DNA of 39,887 nt from Bacillota bacterium. GTDB lineage: Bacteria > Bacillota > Bacilli > Alicyclobacillales > SLC66. Each line of letters begins with the position of its first letter. Within the stretch, counting starts at the first letter, position 1. Shown in pieces: positions 1 to 8,015 of this stretch. The notes under the pieces are model-generated. The model was not told the DNA's origin and ran no database searches. It saw only the letters and a list, made by a program, of their open reading frames with translations. The stretch covers positions 1 through 39,887 of the forward strand of contig JAKADA010000019.1 of assembly GCA_021820975.1 (NCBI GenBank), given 5' to 3'. The position numbers were made by a program, and so were the translations under genes.

Positions 1-94
1 AGCGATGTATGAATCGAAAAAATCGGGTGGGAATCGAGTAGTTTTTTACGAAAAAGCTTTTTAAAAGGTACGTAATGAGATAGGATGATGAGCT

Positions 95-823
95 TTGAAT
101 ACATTGAATATTGAACGTTACGAGTCGGTCGAAGCGATGATGTTCGATCTTGTACAGGATATTTTTTTCAACGATGTTTTCTTTCAATGGCTATTATCTG
201 GAAACTATTCTATGCGTCAAATTCGTTATTTTGCTCTCCAATACAATTACTACAGTAGGCATTTTCCACGAGTTTTAGGCGCTGCCATTTCTGCCATGGC
301 ACCGCAAAGTTCTTGGTGGATTCCGTTGGCTGATAATTTGTGGGATGAGGCTGGGCGAGGCGAAGCTGGACAATCCCACGAAGAATTGTATAGGACATTT
401 TTGTTGTCCGTTGATTCTAAAATTCCTTTTGACACAATGGGGCTTCCCAAGGAGCCTATGTCTCATTCGGTATCGACGGCCATCACAACTTTCCTTCAAT
501 TCTTTCAGTCTGCTACCCCTTTACAAGCGATGGTGGCCGTGGGGCTTGGCTCTGAAATGTTTGCAGGACAGGTCATGGGTACGATAGGACGTGGCTTGCG
601 CCATGATCGGTACAATGCAGATCATAGACTCAATACGCTTTTTTGGGATGTACATGCCAATGAGCATGAACCACGCCATTATCAATTGTGCAAGGATATC
701 TTAATCCAGCATCAAACTGCGGAAAATCTTGACATGATGTACCAGGTTGGCGCTTCCATCGCTAAATCGGAGGCCATGATGTATCGACAGTTGCATGACG
801 AGATGTTGAGTATAAAGAAGTGA
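95..823 (+). CDS. Heme-oxygenase-like diiron oxidase family protein (TENA/PqqC/CADD-like)
   Basis: The 242-residue product starts at a TTG. Its all-helical pattern and spaced Glu/His ligands suggest the heme-oxygenase-like fold shared by TENA, PqqC, CADD and UndA-type iron oxidases. Visible candidate metal ligands are in LWDEAGRGEAGQSHEEL (about residues 83-99), the Glu of GLGSEMFAGQ (about 154), and the WDVHANEHEPRH stretch (about 206-217). This ligand layout favours an iron-dependent oxidase ('iron-containing redox enzyme' family) over a thiaminase or a true heme oxygenase. The substrate cannot be told from sequence. The frame stays open for 49 codons after the TGA stop, which is reported separately. 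No operon partner is evident. Confidence 0.72.
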   Translation: MNTLNIERYESVEAMMFDLVQDIFFNDVFFQWLLSGNYSMRQIRYFALQYNYYSRHFPRVLGAAISAMAPQSSWWIPLADNLWDEAGRGEAGQSHEELYRTFLLSVDSKIPFDTMGLPKEPMSHSVSTAITTFLQFFQSATPLQAMVAVGLGSEMFAGQVMGTIGRGLRHDRYNADHRLNTLFWDVHANEHEPRHYQLCKDILIQHQTAENLDMMYQVGASIAKSEAMMYRQLHDEMLSIKK

Positions 824-951
824 AGAGGGCCAAATGTAAATGAAAGCAACGTGCGTGCTGTATTTGAACGCTTGCTAACGGATGTGCTAGATTACGGGCC
901 ATCTAGAGTGAAATTTCAAGATGCAAATTGCTGTTTGAAAATTCTCGTGCC

Positions 952-2268
952 TCATTTTGGCGCAGGTAGATAATCTGTAATCTGCACCGCATACTGAATC
1001 GTACCGTGCTGTGGATATCCTTGTAGCGTCGACCCCGACATTATCGCAATCGGAACCGCAGACCCGCGATTGTCAGCACGTGTCCACAGGACGTTATCGT
1101 AGCGAGTGAAGAGTATTTTACTGCCTGATTGATTGAAATGAGGACTGAAAACGTCCTTTCCAGCTGACGTGATGGTGGTGACTTGTCCTGTTGCGAGTTG
1201 ATAAGTCGCTAATTTCAGAGTCATGAGCCATCGTTGCATAGCGGAGCCTTGTGTGATCGTAGGATCTGCCTTTCCATAGACGAACGCGATTGATCGACTA
1301 TTTTGCGAAATGGTCGGGAACAACTCTACACCTTTCGCCACGGGAGGAATTGAACGTCCGTGCCAAATCGAGATTGTTTTTGGTGAATCGAACAAATATC
1401 GCGAATGCGTCAGCCAGACCATTGCCTGATGGGTACCGAATACTTGTACGCCGGCACTAACGGCGAAGGTATGCCCAATCGATTGCGTATTGCCATTCAT
1501 GGAAACAGCGTGCAAAGTAAGCCCGTCCGCTTGAATCGATGCACTATGATCCGGGTCAACCCAGTACAACAGCGACTTCCCGTTTCCGGTGAAAGGCCCC
1601 ACGATCAGCCCGTTTGGAACGGTCGCCTTGACCAGTGGGGAAAAATGACTACTGTGCGTGTTCCATAAACCGATTTCATCGTACCATGTACGATAGTTGT
1701 CGACATGCATGGTGACAGCAAGTGCAATCTGGTTTCCTGCAGAACGGACAGAGAAACCTTGTACACGCGAATCAGCAGGCAGGTGCAGCGGCAGTAAAGT
1801 TGGTTGACTACCGGGCGCTATTTTATACATGTGTTTGCCTTGACTGTACAGAAATTCAGCACCACTTGGTTGCCACGCGAAACTCCACAGATTGTCTCCC
1901 AGCTTCTGTCGCCGATCTCCCGTAGACGATATCAACCATAGTGCCTGTTGTTGCCTTTCTTGCATCGTCACAGCCATCCATTTTCCATTAGGAGAAAAAG
2001 TGGCACCCAATACTTTTTGTGCGATACGATGTTCAGAGACACTGTTTCGCCCATCCACTACGTTATTGAGAATAGTATATAGTTGACCTCCATGGAGACC
2101 ATCGTTCCCGTAAATCAGCGCCAAATCTCCCATGCCTTTGAAGTGACTTGGGAATAACACAGGCGCTGGTCTGACTGATTGTGCAAAAGTCGTTGTTCCC
2201 TTGCTCACAAGTATTGTCATTAGACTAAGGCCTATCGCTACGCCCAAGGTTTGCATTCTCATCGTCAA
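952..2268 (-). CDS. Secreted TolB/WD40-like beta-propeller protein, function unknown
   Basis: About 438 residues. An N-terminal signal sequence (VAIGLSLMTILVSKGTTTFAQS) ends in a plausible AxA-like cleavage site. The rest is beta-rich with repeated blade-like signatures such as ATFSPNGKWMAV, SFAWQPSGAEFLYS, AFVYG and FSPHFNQSGSKILFTRYD, typical of TolB-like six-bladed propellers. The first possible start is the TTG at 2268, but the in-frame ATG at 2262 lies at better spacing from the GGGTGA upstream. No enzyme motif is visible. It diverges from the Rrf2 gene with 113 nt between them. Fold assignment is moderately sure; the function is unknown. Confidence 0.65.
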   Translation of the reverse strand: MTMRMQTLGVAIGLSLMTILVSKGTTTFAQSVRPAPVLFPSHFKGMGDLALIYGNDGLHGGQLYTILNNVVDGRNSVSEHRIAQKVLGATFSPNGKWMAVTMQERQQQALWLISSTGDRRQKLGDNLWSFAWQPSGAEFLYSQGKHMYKIAPGSQPTLLPLHLPADSRVQGFSVRSAGNQIALAVTMHVDNYRTWYDEIGLWNTHSSHFSPLVKATVPNGLIVGPFTGNGKSLLYWVDPDHSASIQADGLTLHAVSMNGNTQSIGHTFAVSAGVQVFGTHQAMVWLTHSRYLFDSPKTISIWHGRSIPPVAKGVELFPTISQNSRSIAFVYGKADPTITQGSAMQRWLMTLKLATYQLATGQVTTITSAGKDVFSPHFNQSGSKILFTRYDNVLWTRADNRGSAVPIAIMSGSTLQGYPQHGTIQYAVQITDYLPAPK

Positions 2269-2381
2269 TCACCCTTTAAAATATATTGGACGATAAGACA
2301 GACGATGCTCCACATAAAAAGGTTACAGAGTTTTAACGCTTGGCATAACGAAACAATTAAATACTTGTAAAGGGTGAGAAA

Positions 2382-2801
2382 ATGAAATATTCAAAGGCGA
2401 CAAGTTATGCTCTTCATACAATTCTTTATTTGATTGCCATTGAGCCTGACAGGTCGGTTGGCGTTCAGAAGTTGGCTGATAAGTTGAACGTATCTTCAAC
2501 ATATCTCTCGAAAATACTTACAAAATTGGTCAAAGCGTGCCTGATTGAGTCGGCATCGGGGGCTAATGGGGGATATCGTCTGAAGGGCAGAAAGGAAGAC
2601 ATTTCGTTTTTAGACGTAATTTATGCAGTGGAAGGCTCAACATCGTTATTCGAGTGCTACGATGGAGGAGATTCCCAATGTGTTATTCACCAGGTGATGA
2701 TTGCTGCTGAAGAAACGATGAAGCAGCATCTTATGAATACTAAAATGGTCGAGGTTGCAAATAAACTCGAAAGCACAAAGGGTACAGAAATGAAGAGTTG
2801 A
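2382..2801 (+). CDS. Rrf2-family transcriptional regulator
   Basis: A 139-residue protein with the Rrf2 winged helix at residues 1-85: KYSKATSYALHTILYL, then the recognition-helix region VSSTYLSKILTKL, then the wing GANGGYRL. Fe-S-type members such as IscR and NsrR carry three clustered cysteines. Here only C92 and C100 lie in that region (ECYDGGDSQC), with C53 far off, so a cluster-binding role is doubtful and a thiol switch or ligand sensor is as likely. A GGGTGAG ribosome binding site sits just before the ATG. The likely targets are the adjacent exporter remnant and the methyltransferase downstream. Confidence 0.85.
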   Translation: MKYSKATSYALHTILYLIAIEPDRSVGVQKLADKLNVSSTYLSKILTKLVKACLIESASGANGGYRLKGRKEDISFLDVIYAVEGSTSLFECYDGGDSQCVIHQVMIAAEETMKQHLMNTKMVEVANKLESTKGTEMKS

Positions 2802-2937
2802 GTATTAATCTTCGTATCAAATACCACAAGACTTAGCTCAAATTGCATTGTCCGATGACTGTAAGGGCAATTTCGATTTTTTTGGTTGTTTTATAGATAT
2901 AAAAGATCTTTAATATACGTAAAGTAAGAGGTGAAAA

Positions 2938-3195
2938 CTGTGGACTTATCAAATGTTTATGCAAGGTGTGCTGCTGATGTCAGCTTTCAAGTCTGGTTTG
3001 ATACTGTTTCCCAGTGGGATCGCAAATGGAATTATGGCCCCAATATCGGGTAAGTTGTTCGACAAGTTAAAACTACGTGTCCTTGTAATCCATGGGCGTA
3101 TTATTGTTGCTGTTTCGTTGTAGCTGTTCACCCGATTAGACCAAACGGCGAATACCAGCTTCCTTATCGCTGTGTATATCACTATAAAGGAGTAG
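2938..3195 (+). pseudogene. Remnant of a DHA2-type major facilitator exporter
   Basis: One frame encodes MQGVLLMSAFKSGLILFPSG, IANGIMAPISGKLFDKLKLR and IHGRIIVAVSL. This is a typical DHA2 drug-exporter segment: two membrane helices followed by the G-K-L-F-D-K loop of the second half of the transporter. A TAG interrupts the frame at 3121-3123. It then continues in the same frame as LFTRLDQTANTSFLIAVYI before a final TAG at 3193-3195. The 5' end is missing; a TGA at 2932-2934 lies six codons before the first Met. This is a fragment of roughly 85 of the expected 450-500 residues, so it is dead. Confidence 0.6.
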
Positions 3196-3203
3196 ACAGT
3201 ACC

Positions 3204-3875
3204 GTGACGAAAATATCTGAAGGAAATTTTGGCAAGTTAAATCATTTGAGTGGTCATATGCATCGGATGTCCGCTGAAAAAATGCATGATTTGGATTCTC
3301 CAGAGAGGAGAAAGATATTACCTCCTAAAGACTTATTAAGCTTGGCATCCATTTCGCCTAATGATACCGTCGTCGACGTAGGTGCCGGCACGGGGTACTT
3401 TACGCTTCCTGCAGCGAAGCTGACTACCAGGAAAGTAATCGCCATCGATGTCAATTCGAAAATGCTGGAATACATTCAGGAGAAGGCTCAGGAGCAAGGC
3501 GTAATGAATCTGACCGTCATGACGGAAATGATTGAAGCCATTCCATTGGCGGATGGCATGGCTGATGTCGTCATTGCATCCTTGGTATTACACGAGGTTA
3601 AGTCTTTGTCCCAAGCCCTTCGAGAGATCCATCGAATATTGAAGAAGGATGGAAGATTTCTCTGTGTGGAACTTGAACCAAAACAAAACCTAATGAAAGT
3701 TCCTCGTATTTCTTCAGAAAGTATGGAGCGCGCCTTGAATCAAGAGGAATTTAGGGTGATAAAACGGTTCTTTCCGGTGGAATCCGCCTTGTCTGAAATG
3801 CCAGACGTGGCACTTGGTCTTACGGAAATTGGGGCAACGCTCGTTTCTGGGGTGTACGAATTATCCCGTATGTAA
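3204..3875 (+). CDS. Class I SAM-dependent methyltransferase (UbiE-like)
   Basis: A 223-residue protein with the SAM-binding motif I VVDVGAGTGYFTLPAAKL (about residues 56-73), an acidic residue ending strand beta2 (VIAIDVNSKML) and motif VADVVIASLVLHEV (about 119-131) before the Rossmann-type motif LKKDGRFLCVELEP. This is the Methyltransf_11/25 arrangement. The GTG start follows AAAGGAG at about 10 nt. The substrate is not deducible. It lies directly after the exporter remnant and the Rrf2 gene, which once probably formed a resistance-type cluster. Confidence 0.82.
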   Translation: MTKISEGNFGKLNHLSGHMHRMSAEKMHDLDSPERRKILPPKDLLSLASISPNDTVVDVGAGTGYFTLPAAKLTTRKVIAIDVNSKMLEYIQEKAQEQGVMNLTVMTEMIEAIPLADGMADVVIASLVLHEVKSLSQALREIHRILKKDGRFLCVELEPKQNLMKVPRISSESMERALNQEEFRVIKRFFPVESALSEMPDVALGLTEIGATLVSGVYELSRM

Positions 3876-4053
3876 GGAGATGATGGCGGTGAAACAGCGA
3901 TAGGCGTGAAAGAGAAGGCGATTGGTTGATTATGCACAATTTTTGAGTGTGCGTGTTACGCTTGTTGTGCAGAAGGGCAGGCTAATGCAATAGCACTTCT
4001 TTTGGATTAACTGGTATTTTCAATATAAATAATATGTGTAGAGGAACGATAAC

Positions 4054-4632
4054 ATGGCAAGCGCAGGATCAATTTTGCTGGAATTAGCAGAGGAGTTTGA
4101 AACGGAACGACTTATTATTCGTTCTCCGCAATGGGGCGATGGTAAGGGAATGAATTCTGCAATTCGAGAAAGTATTGAGGAACTTCGTCCATGGATGCCT
4201 TGGGCGCAACACATACCTACAATTGATGAATCCGAAGAGAAAGCACGCGTAGCAAGACTTAAATTCCTGGAACGGTCCGATTTGAGGCTTCACGTTTATC
4301 ACAAGGAAACAGGTGAATTCATAGGAGGAAGTGGACTTCAGCGTATAGATTGGGAATCCAGAAAGTTCGAGATAGGATACTGGATTCGGACATCACAGAG
4401 TGGCAAGGGATTTATGACAGAAGCGGTTGAGGGAATAACAAACTTTGCAATTGGCCAATTGTCTGCCAATCGTATTGAAATTCGGTGTGACGATACTAAT
4501 ATTCGCAGTGCTCGCGTAGCCGAGCGATTGGGCTTCACTTTAGAAGGAATTTTACGAAAAGAAAAATGCGATGTCGAAGGAATGCTAAGAAACACTATGG
4601 TATTTTCAAAAGTGCGCGGATATGAATTTTGA
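4054..4632 (+). CDS. GNAT acetyltransferase, RimJ/RimL type
   Basis: A 192-residue protein with the layout of ribosomal-protein and small-molecule N-acetyltransferases: ETERLIIRSPQWGDG at the start, IGGSGLQRIDWESRKFEIGYW in the middle, acetyl-CoA loop region SGKGFMTEAVEGITNFA (about residues 123-139, the usual Q/R-x-x-G-x-G/A is S-G-K-G), then IRCDDTNIRSARVAERLGFTLEG. A GAGGAACG ribosome binding site precedes the ATG. The acceptor could be a ribosomal protein N-terminus or a small amine. It lies alone on this strand. Confidence 0.85.
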   Translation: MASAGSILLELAEEFETERLIIRSPQWGDGKGMNSAIRESIEELRPWMPWAQHIPTIDESEEKARVARLKFLERSDLRLHVYHKETGEFIGGSGLQRIDWESRKFEIGYWIRTSQSGKGFMTEAVEGITNFAIGQLSANRIEIRCDDTNIRSARVAERLGFTLEGILRKEKCDVEGMLRNTMVFSKVRGYEF

Positions 4633-4652
4633 CAATCAAATGTCAAGATTGA

Positions 4653-4877
4653 TTGAACCTTTCCTATGCTGATGCCGTTGTTCAGATGAGCGATGCGCTC
4701 CGCCAGTTGATTGTACAAGGACAGGAGGAGGGGACGATAAAACGAGGGAATCCAAACGAACTTGTTGTGCTCTACCTCAGCGCGTTACAAGGATTAGCAG
4801 CTAGTATCCATCTTTTTGGAACTGTGATTGACAACTTTCCTGATGTTAACTTGGTTTTTGGCATACTACGGCAATAA
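4653..4877 (+). pseudogene. C-terminal fragment of a TetR-family regulator
   Basis: About 74 codons encode a helical segment (DALRQLIVQGQEEGTIKRGN, PNELVVLYLSALQGLAASIH) typical of the C-terminal ligand-binding half of TetR-family repressors. There is no N-terminal helix-turn-helix upstream; the preceding acetyltransferase gene ends only 20 nt before. The apparent TTG start has no ribosome binding site. I read it as a 5'-truncated remnant. Confidence 0.5.
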
Positions 4878-5045
4878 TGACACGGCAATTTTCATGTTTT
4901 TTTGTAAGGTTCGTGTCTACAATGCGGTGTGTTCTACCTTTTTATTGAATGACGATCATTCCATGGAATCATTCACGGTAGTATGAAGGTAATGGCGCAA
5001 ACGCGTTGTAAAGTAAGCTCGCTATACGTTAAGGAGAAAGTAGCT

Positions 5046-5361
5046 ATGACAGCGACTGTAATAACCAATGTTCGAGTTTTTGATGGATATGGTCTATCTG
5101 AGTTAAAAAGTGTTTGTATCGATAACGGAATATTCTCCTCTACGATCACTTCTGGTGAGACGATCAATGGCGATGGCGCTACTTTGCTTCCCGGTTTGAT
5201 TGATGCGCACGTGCACTTATTTGGTATTGACACACTCAGAGGTAGCGCATTGGGGAGTCACAACCATGCTCGATATGGCCTCACCCAATCCTAAACTCGT
5301 GGATAGTCTTAGAGAATTACACGGTGTTGCAGATATCCGAAGTTGTTATTTTCCTGCATAA
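5046..5361 (+). pseudogene. Frameshifted, truncated amidohydrolase (imidazolonepropionase-like)
   Basis: An AAGGAGAAAG ribosome binding site precedes the ATG. The product starts as an amidohydrolase: VITNVRVFDGYG, then the beta-sandwich, then LLPGLIDAHVHLFGIDTLRG with the H-x-H metal motif. Near 5240 the family-like sequence moves to another frame, where GVTTMLDMASPNPKLVDSLR and a following ...GVADIRS continue the family pattern. It then ends at TAA 5359-5361. Only about a quarter of the expected 400 residues remains, so the gene is broken both by the frameshift and by 3' loss. Confidence 0.65.
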
Positions 5362-5455
5362 TACAAAAGGCTGTAATGCTACAGAAGATGACATGAATCT
5401 CTGAAGCGTCATAGAGACACCATAGAGCATTATGTAATGTTTACCTTTTTGCTAA

Positions 5456-6415
5456 CTATTGAACCGAAGATGAGAGAATATCGCCACTGTATATTTTTTT
5501 GATTTGATGATCGGTTGTCCGTATAACGAGGGCTCCATAGTCATCAATATCTTCGACAATACCAGCAAGTCGAGATGATCCAGATTGTATTTCTACGACA
5601 TGACCTAAGGTTACGTTATGGATCTTAAAATAGTTCATGACACCAGTGAAATCACCCGATTTTAAACAGGTAATGTACAGATCTTCCAGGGTAGATAAGA
5701 TATTTGCAACCACTCTTGCGCGCTTTAACGGTTGATGGACAAACGACTGAAGTGAACATACAGACGGTTGCAGAGAAATGGGTAATTCATCCTGGCGTAG
5801 ATTCACATTAATTCCTATGCCTACGATCACATAGTTTATCTGATTGCCTTCAACATTGATTTCTGTAAGAATCCCGCAAACTTTTTTACCGTCGAATAGT
5901 ATATCGTTAGGCCACTTGATATAAGCCTGCTGATTTGAAAGTTTTGTCAATGTTTTCGCTACAGCGACCGCTGTCAAAACCGTTAACCGTGGAGCTTCGA
6001 CAATCGAAAGATTGGGCCGCAAAATAAGGGACATCCATATGCCGGATTTCGCAGGAGAATACCATTTTCGTTGAAAGCGGCCTCGACCATGCGTTTGTTC
6101 ATCGGCGATCACTAAGGTGCCTTCAGGTTCACCCTGATCAGCCAATTGGCGTGCCGCACTATTGGTTGAGTCGACAGATTCGCGATAGGCAATTAATTTT
6201 CCGAACACTTTTGCTTGAATATAATCCTTAATCTCATAAGCGGAAACGAAATCATCCATTTCAAGCAAGCGGTACCCTTTGCTGGGCACCGCTTCTACCG
6301 AATATCCCTGTTTTTGTAATGATTGAACATGTTTCCATATAGCCGTTCTGCTTGTCTGAAATGTTTCACAGATCGTTCGACTTGAGACATATTCACCTCT
6401 AGCATATTTTAGCAT
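5456..6415 (-). CDS. birA: Bifunctional biotin-protein ligase / biotin operon repressor
   Basis: BirA attaches biotin to carboxylase carrier proteins through biotinyl-AMP, and the class II form also represses biotin genes. Residues 1-50 form the winged helix (SRTICETFQTSRTAIWKHVQ, VPSKGYRLL). The catalytic part has ESVDSTNSAARQL, the biotinyl-AMP loop GRGRFQRKW at about 110-118, YIKWPNDILF and KVCGILTE. The C-terminal SH3-like domain is present (IVEDIDDYGALVI). The start is uncertain. The first canonical ATG (6415) has no ribosome binding site and trims the usual N-terminus. In-frame codons upstream (T-N-A-T-Q-E-T-I-L-D) look like homologous protein, and an ACG at 6445 sits 6 nt after AGAGGTGA. 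It follows bioY, so it is probably co-transcribed and autoregulated. Confidence 0.93.
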   Translation of the reverse strand: MLKYARGEYVSSRTICETFQTSRTAIWKHVQSLQKQGYSVEAVPSKGYRLLEMDDFVSAYEIKDYIQAKVFGKLIAYRESVDSTNSAARQLADQGEPEGTLVIADEQTHGRGRFQRKWYSPAKSGIWMSLILRPNLSIVEAPRLTVLTAVAVAKTLTKLSNQQAYIKWPNDILFDGKKVCGILTEINVEGNQINYVIVGIGINVNLRQDELPISLQPSVCSLQSFVHQPLKRARVVANILSTLEDLYITCLKSGDFTGVMNYFKIHNVTLGHVVEIQSGSSRLAGIVEDIDDYGALVIRTTDHQIKKIYSGDILSSSVQ

Positions 6416-6460
6416 GTCAAGAATAGTTTCTTGCGTTGCGTTCGTGGTGGGTCACCTCTC

Positions 6461-6477
6461 ATAACCGAATCGGTTAT
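6461..6477. repeat. Short perfect palindrome over the bioY stop codon
   Basis: ATAACCGA and TCGGTTAT flank a single central base, an 8+1+8 inverted repeat that includes the bioY TAA. It lacks a T-run on the birA side, so it is not a standard terminator. It may be an mRNA structure between bioY and birA or a protein site. Confidence 0.4.
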
Positions 6478-7067
6478 TCTAGTTTTATCACGTGAGTGCT
6501 GTGATTGCCAAGTAAACGAGAGATCGGATAAATTTGTCGAATAGGAACCACGATCACTGTAGTAACAATTGCTTTTAGCGCATCTCCTGGCAGATACGGA
6601 TAACATCCTAGAATCATGGCTTTTGCTAATGAGGTTTTTAGCACATGAGCTAACCACGGTACACCGGTTATGTACATGATGAATGAGCCAAATACTTCAA
6701 GTGTGATAAAGGTAAGAAGATAAGATCGTATTGAGTTACCCTTAATCCGAGATAGGAAAAAGCCGATAAACAGGGCAGAAAACGGCCAACTCCAGAGATA
6801 TCCTCCATTTGGACCTAATATAATTGCTAATCCTCCTGTTCCAGCGAGCAAAGGCAGGCCAAGGGCGGAAAGGGCAATGACCAGAAAAACACTAAAAAAC
6901 CCGTAAGTTGTTCCCAAAAAAGCTCCAGCCAACATCACAGCCATTGTAGCCAAGGTAATTGGCACTGGTGTAAATCCCAGGTTGATATTGATAAATCCAA
7001 AAACAACAATTAAAGCTGCAAATAGTGCGCTAAATACCATGCCGCGAATAGTAAATTGAAATTTCAT
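6474..7067 (-). CDS. bioY: Biotin ECF transporter substrate-binding (S) component
   Basis: A 197-residue, six-helix membrane protein of the BioY family. Hallmarks are the N-terminal MVFSALFAALIVVFGFI, PVPITLATMAVMLAGAFLGT (about residues 36-55, the BioY signature), GPNGGYLWSWPFSALFIGF (about 85-103) and YPYLPGDALKAIVTTVIVVPI near the C-terminus. BioY captures biotin and docks on an ECF module made of two ATPases and a T subunit, both encoded just across the divergent promoter. It is transcribed leftward from the control region with the BirA operator, with birA downstream. A 17-bp palindrome covers its stop codon (6461-6477). Confidence 0.93.
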   Translation of the reverse strand: MKFQFTIRGMVFSALFAALIVVFGFININLGFTPVPITLATMAVMLAGAFLGTTYGFFSVFLVIALSALGLPLLAGTGGLAIILGPNGGYLWSWPFSALFIGFFLSRIKGNSIRSYLLTFITLEVFGSFIMYITGVPWLAHVLKTSLAKAMILGCYPYLPGDALKAIVTTVIVVPIRQIYPISRLLGNHSTHVIKLE

Positions 7068-7111
7068 GAATTCTCTTTTCCCCTTTACGATCGTATGATA
7101 AAATTTAATCG

Positions 7112-7145
7112 CTTGTTAACCATTTTATATATACTGGTTAACAAG
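7112..7145. promoter_or_regulatory. BirA operator between bioY and ecfA1
   Basis: A perfect inverted repeat: CTTGTTAACC (7112-7121), a 14-nt AT-rich spacer, GGTTAACAAG (7136-7145). This matches the Firmicutes BirA box, commonly written TTGTTAACC-N14-16-GGTTAACAA. It lies 45 nt upstream of the bioY start and 43 nt upstream of the ecfA1 start, so one site can repress both divergent transcripts when biotin is plentiful. The presence of a class II birA with an intact winged helix next door supports this. Confidence 0.9.
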
Positions 7146-7187
7146 CAGAGTTTAGCATATAGTCGAAATGAACAGAAGAGGGCAACC

Positions 7188-8015
7188 ATGAAATCGAGCG
7201 ATTGCGTGTTTGATCTAGAAACCGTTTCTGTCGCATTTAGCGCATCAGATGGTCTTCATATGGTTCTTAAGGATATTGATTTTAAAGTGAGACAAGGTGA
7301 TTGGATAGCGATCGTAGGCAAAAATGGGAGCGGTAAAAGTACACTGACAAAAGTTCTCACAGGTCTTTGCCCAATTTCCCGGGGTACTATGCATACTAGA
7401 GATCAAACTTTGGTACAACTGGTTTTTCAAGATCCGGATGCCCAGATCGTAGGAGAAACTGTGTATGAAGAGATTTGTTTTGGTATGGAAAATCAATGCT
7501 TTGATCCGGTCGATATGCCTAAGCAGGTACAAAACGTGCTACAGCAGATTGGTCTTAATGTGCAGATAGATCGGCCTGTCAGCACATTGTCTGGAGGCCA
7601 AAAGCAACTCTTGAATATCGCCAGCTGCTTGGCGGTACACGCGTCTGTTCTGATTTTTGATGAAGCGACGGCTATGTTAAGCCCCATGGCAAGGGGGAAA
7701 ATCTTAGATGTGGTACATAACCTGCATCAACAAGGAGTAACCGTTATTTGGGTTACACAATGGATGAATGAACTCTCATACGCCCAAAAGGTGATAGTAC
7801 TGGAACAGGGAAATATCGCTTTTCGCGGCAGTTGTCAAGATTTTTTTTATCCTGAATCTAGTGAGTCAGGTTCTAGTCCTTGTGAACAACTTGGGTTTTC
7901 ACCACCTTATGCGATACAAGTTGCAAGGAATCTTTTAAGAAACGGCTATTCACTGGTGAACTTGCCTACATGTACAGAAGAACTCATGCAGGCGGTGAAA
8001 GCGTCATGGCAATAA
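7188..8015 (+). CDS. ECF transporter ATPase, first subunit (BioM/EcfA-like)
   Basis: A 275-residue ABC ATPase. I chose the ATG at 7188, after an AGAGGG ribosome binding site, because the longer frame from 7056 would read through the BirA operator. Seen: Walker A GKNGSGKST (about 44-52), Q-loop with the ECF-type VFQDPDAQIVGETVYEEICFG (about 79-99), signature LSGGQKQ (134-140) and Walker B VLIFDEA. Odd: the switch His of the H-loop is Gln (WVTQWMNE, Q191), and the D-loop Asp is Ser (TAMLSP, S165). This subunit may therefore form one impaired nucleotide site in an asymmetric dimer with the next gene. It is the first gene of the rightward BirA-controlled series. Confidence 0.9.
   Translation: MKSSDCVFDLETVSVAFSASDGLHMVLKDIDFKVRQGDWIAIVGKNGSGKSTLTKVLTGLCPISRGTMHTRDQTLVQLVFQDPDAQIVGETVYEEICFGMENQCFDPVDMPKQVQNVLQQIGLNVQIDRPVSTLSGGQKQLLNIASCLAVHASVLIFDEATAMLSPMARGKILDVVHNLHQQGVTVIWVTQWMNELSYAQKVIVLEQGNIAFRGSCQDFFYPESSESGSSPCEQLGFSPPYAIQVARNLLRNGYSLVNLPTCTEELMQAVKASWQ

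Noticed and set aside
2940-3050. GTG-started ORF at 2940 in another frame
   Set aside because: The frame beside it gives a clear exporter sequence, so this one is a shadow.
3876-4010. Possible HPr-like remnant after the methyltransferase
   Set aside because: A few residues such as FLSVRVTLVVQKG look HPr-like, but a frame change is needed and the match is too short to support.
7056-7187. Longer N-terminus for the first ECF ATPase
   Set aside because: The extension would translate the BirA operator and promoter. ATG 7188 has a ribosome binding site and starts where the family usually starts.
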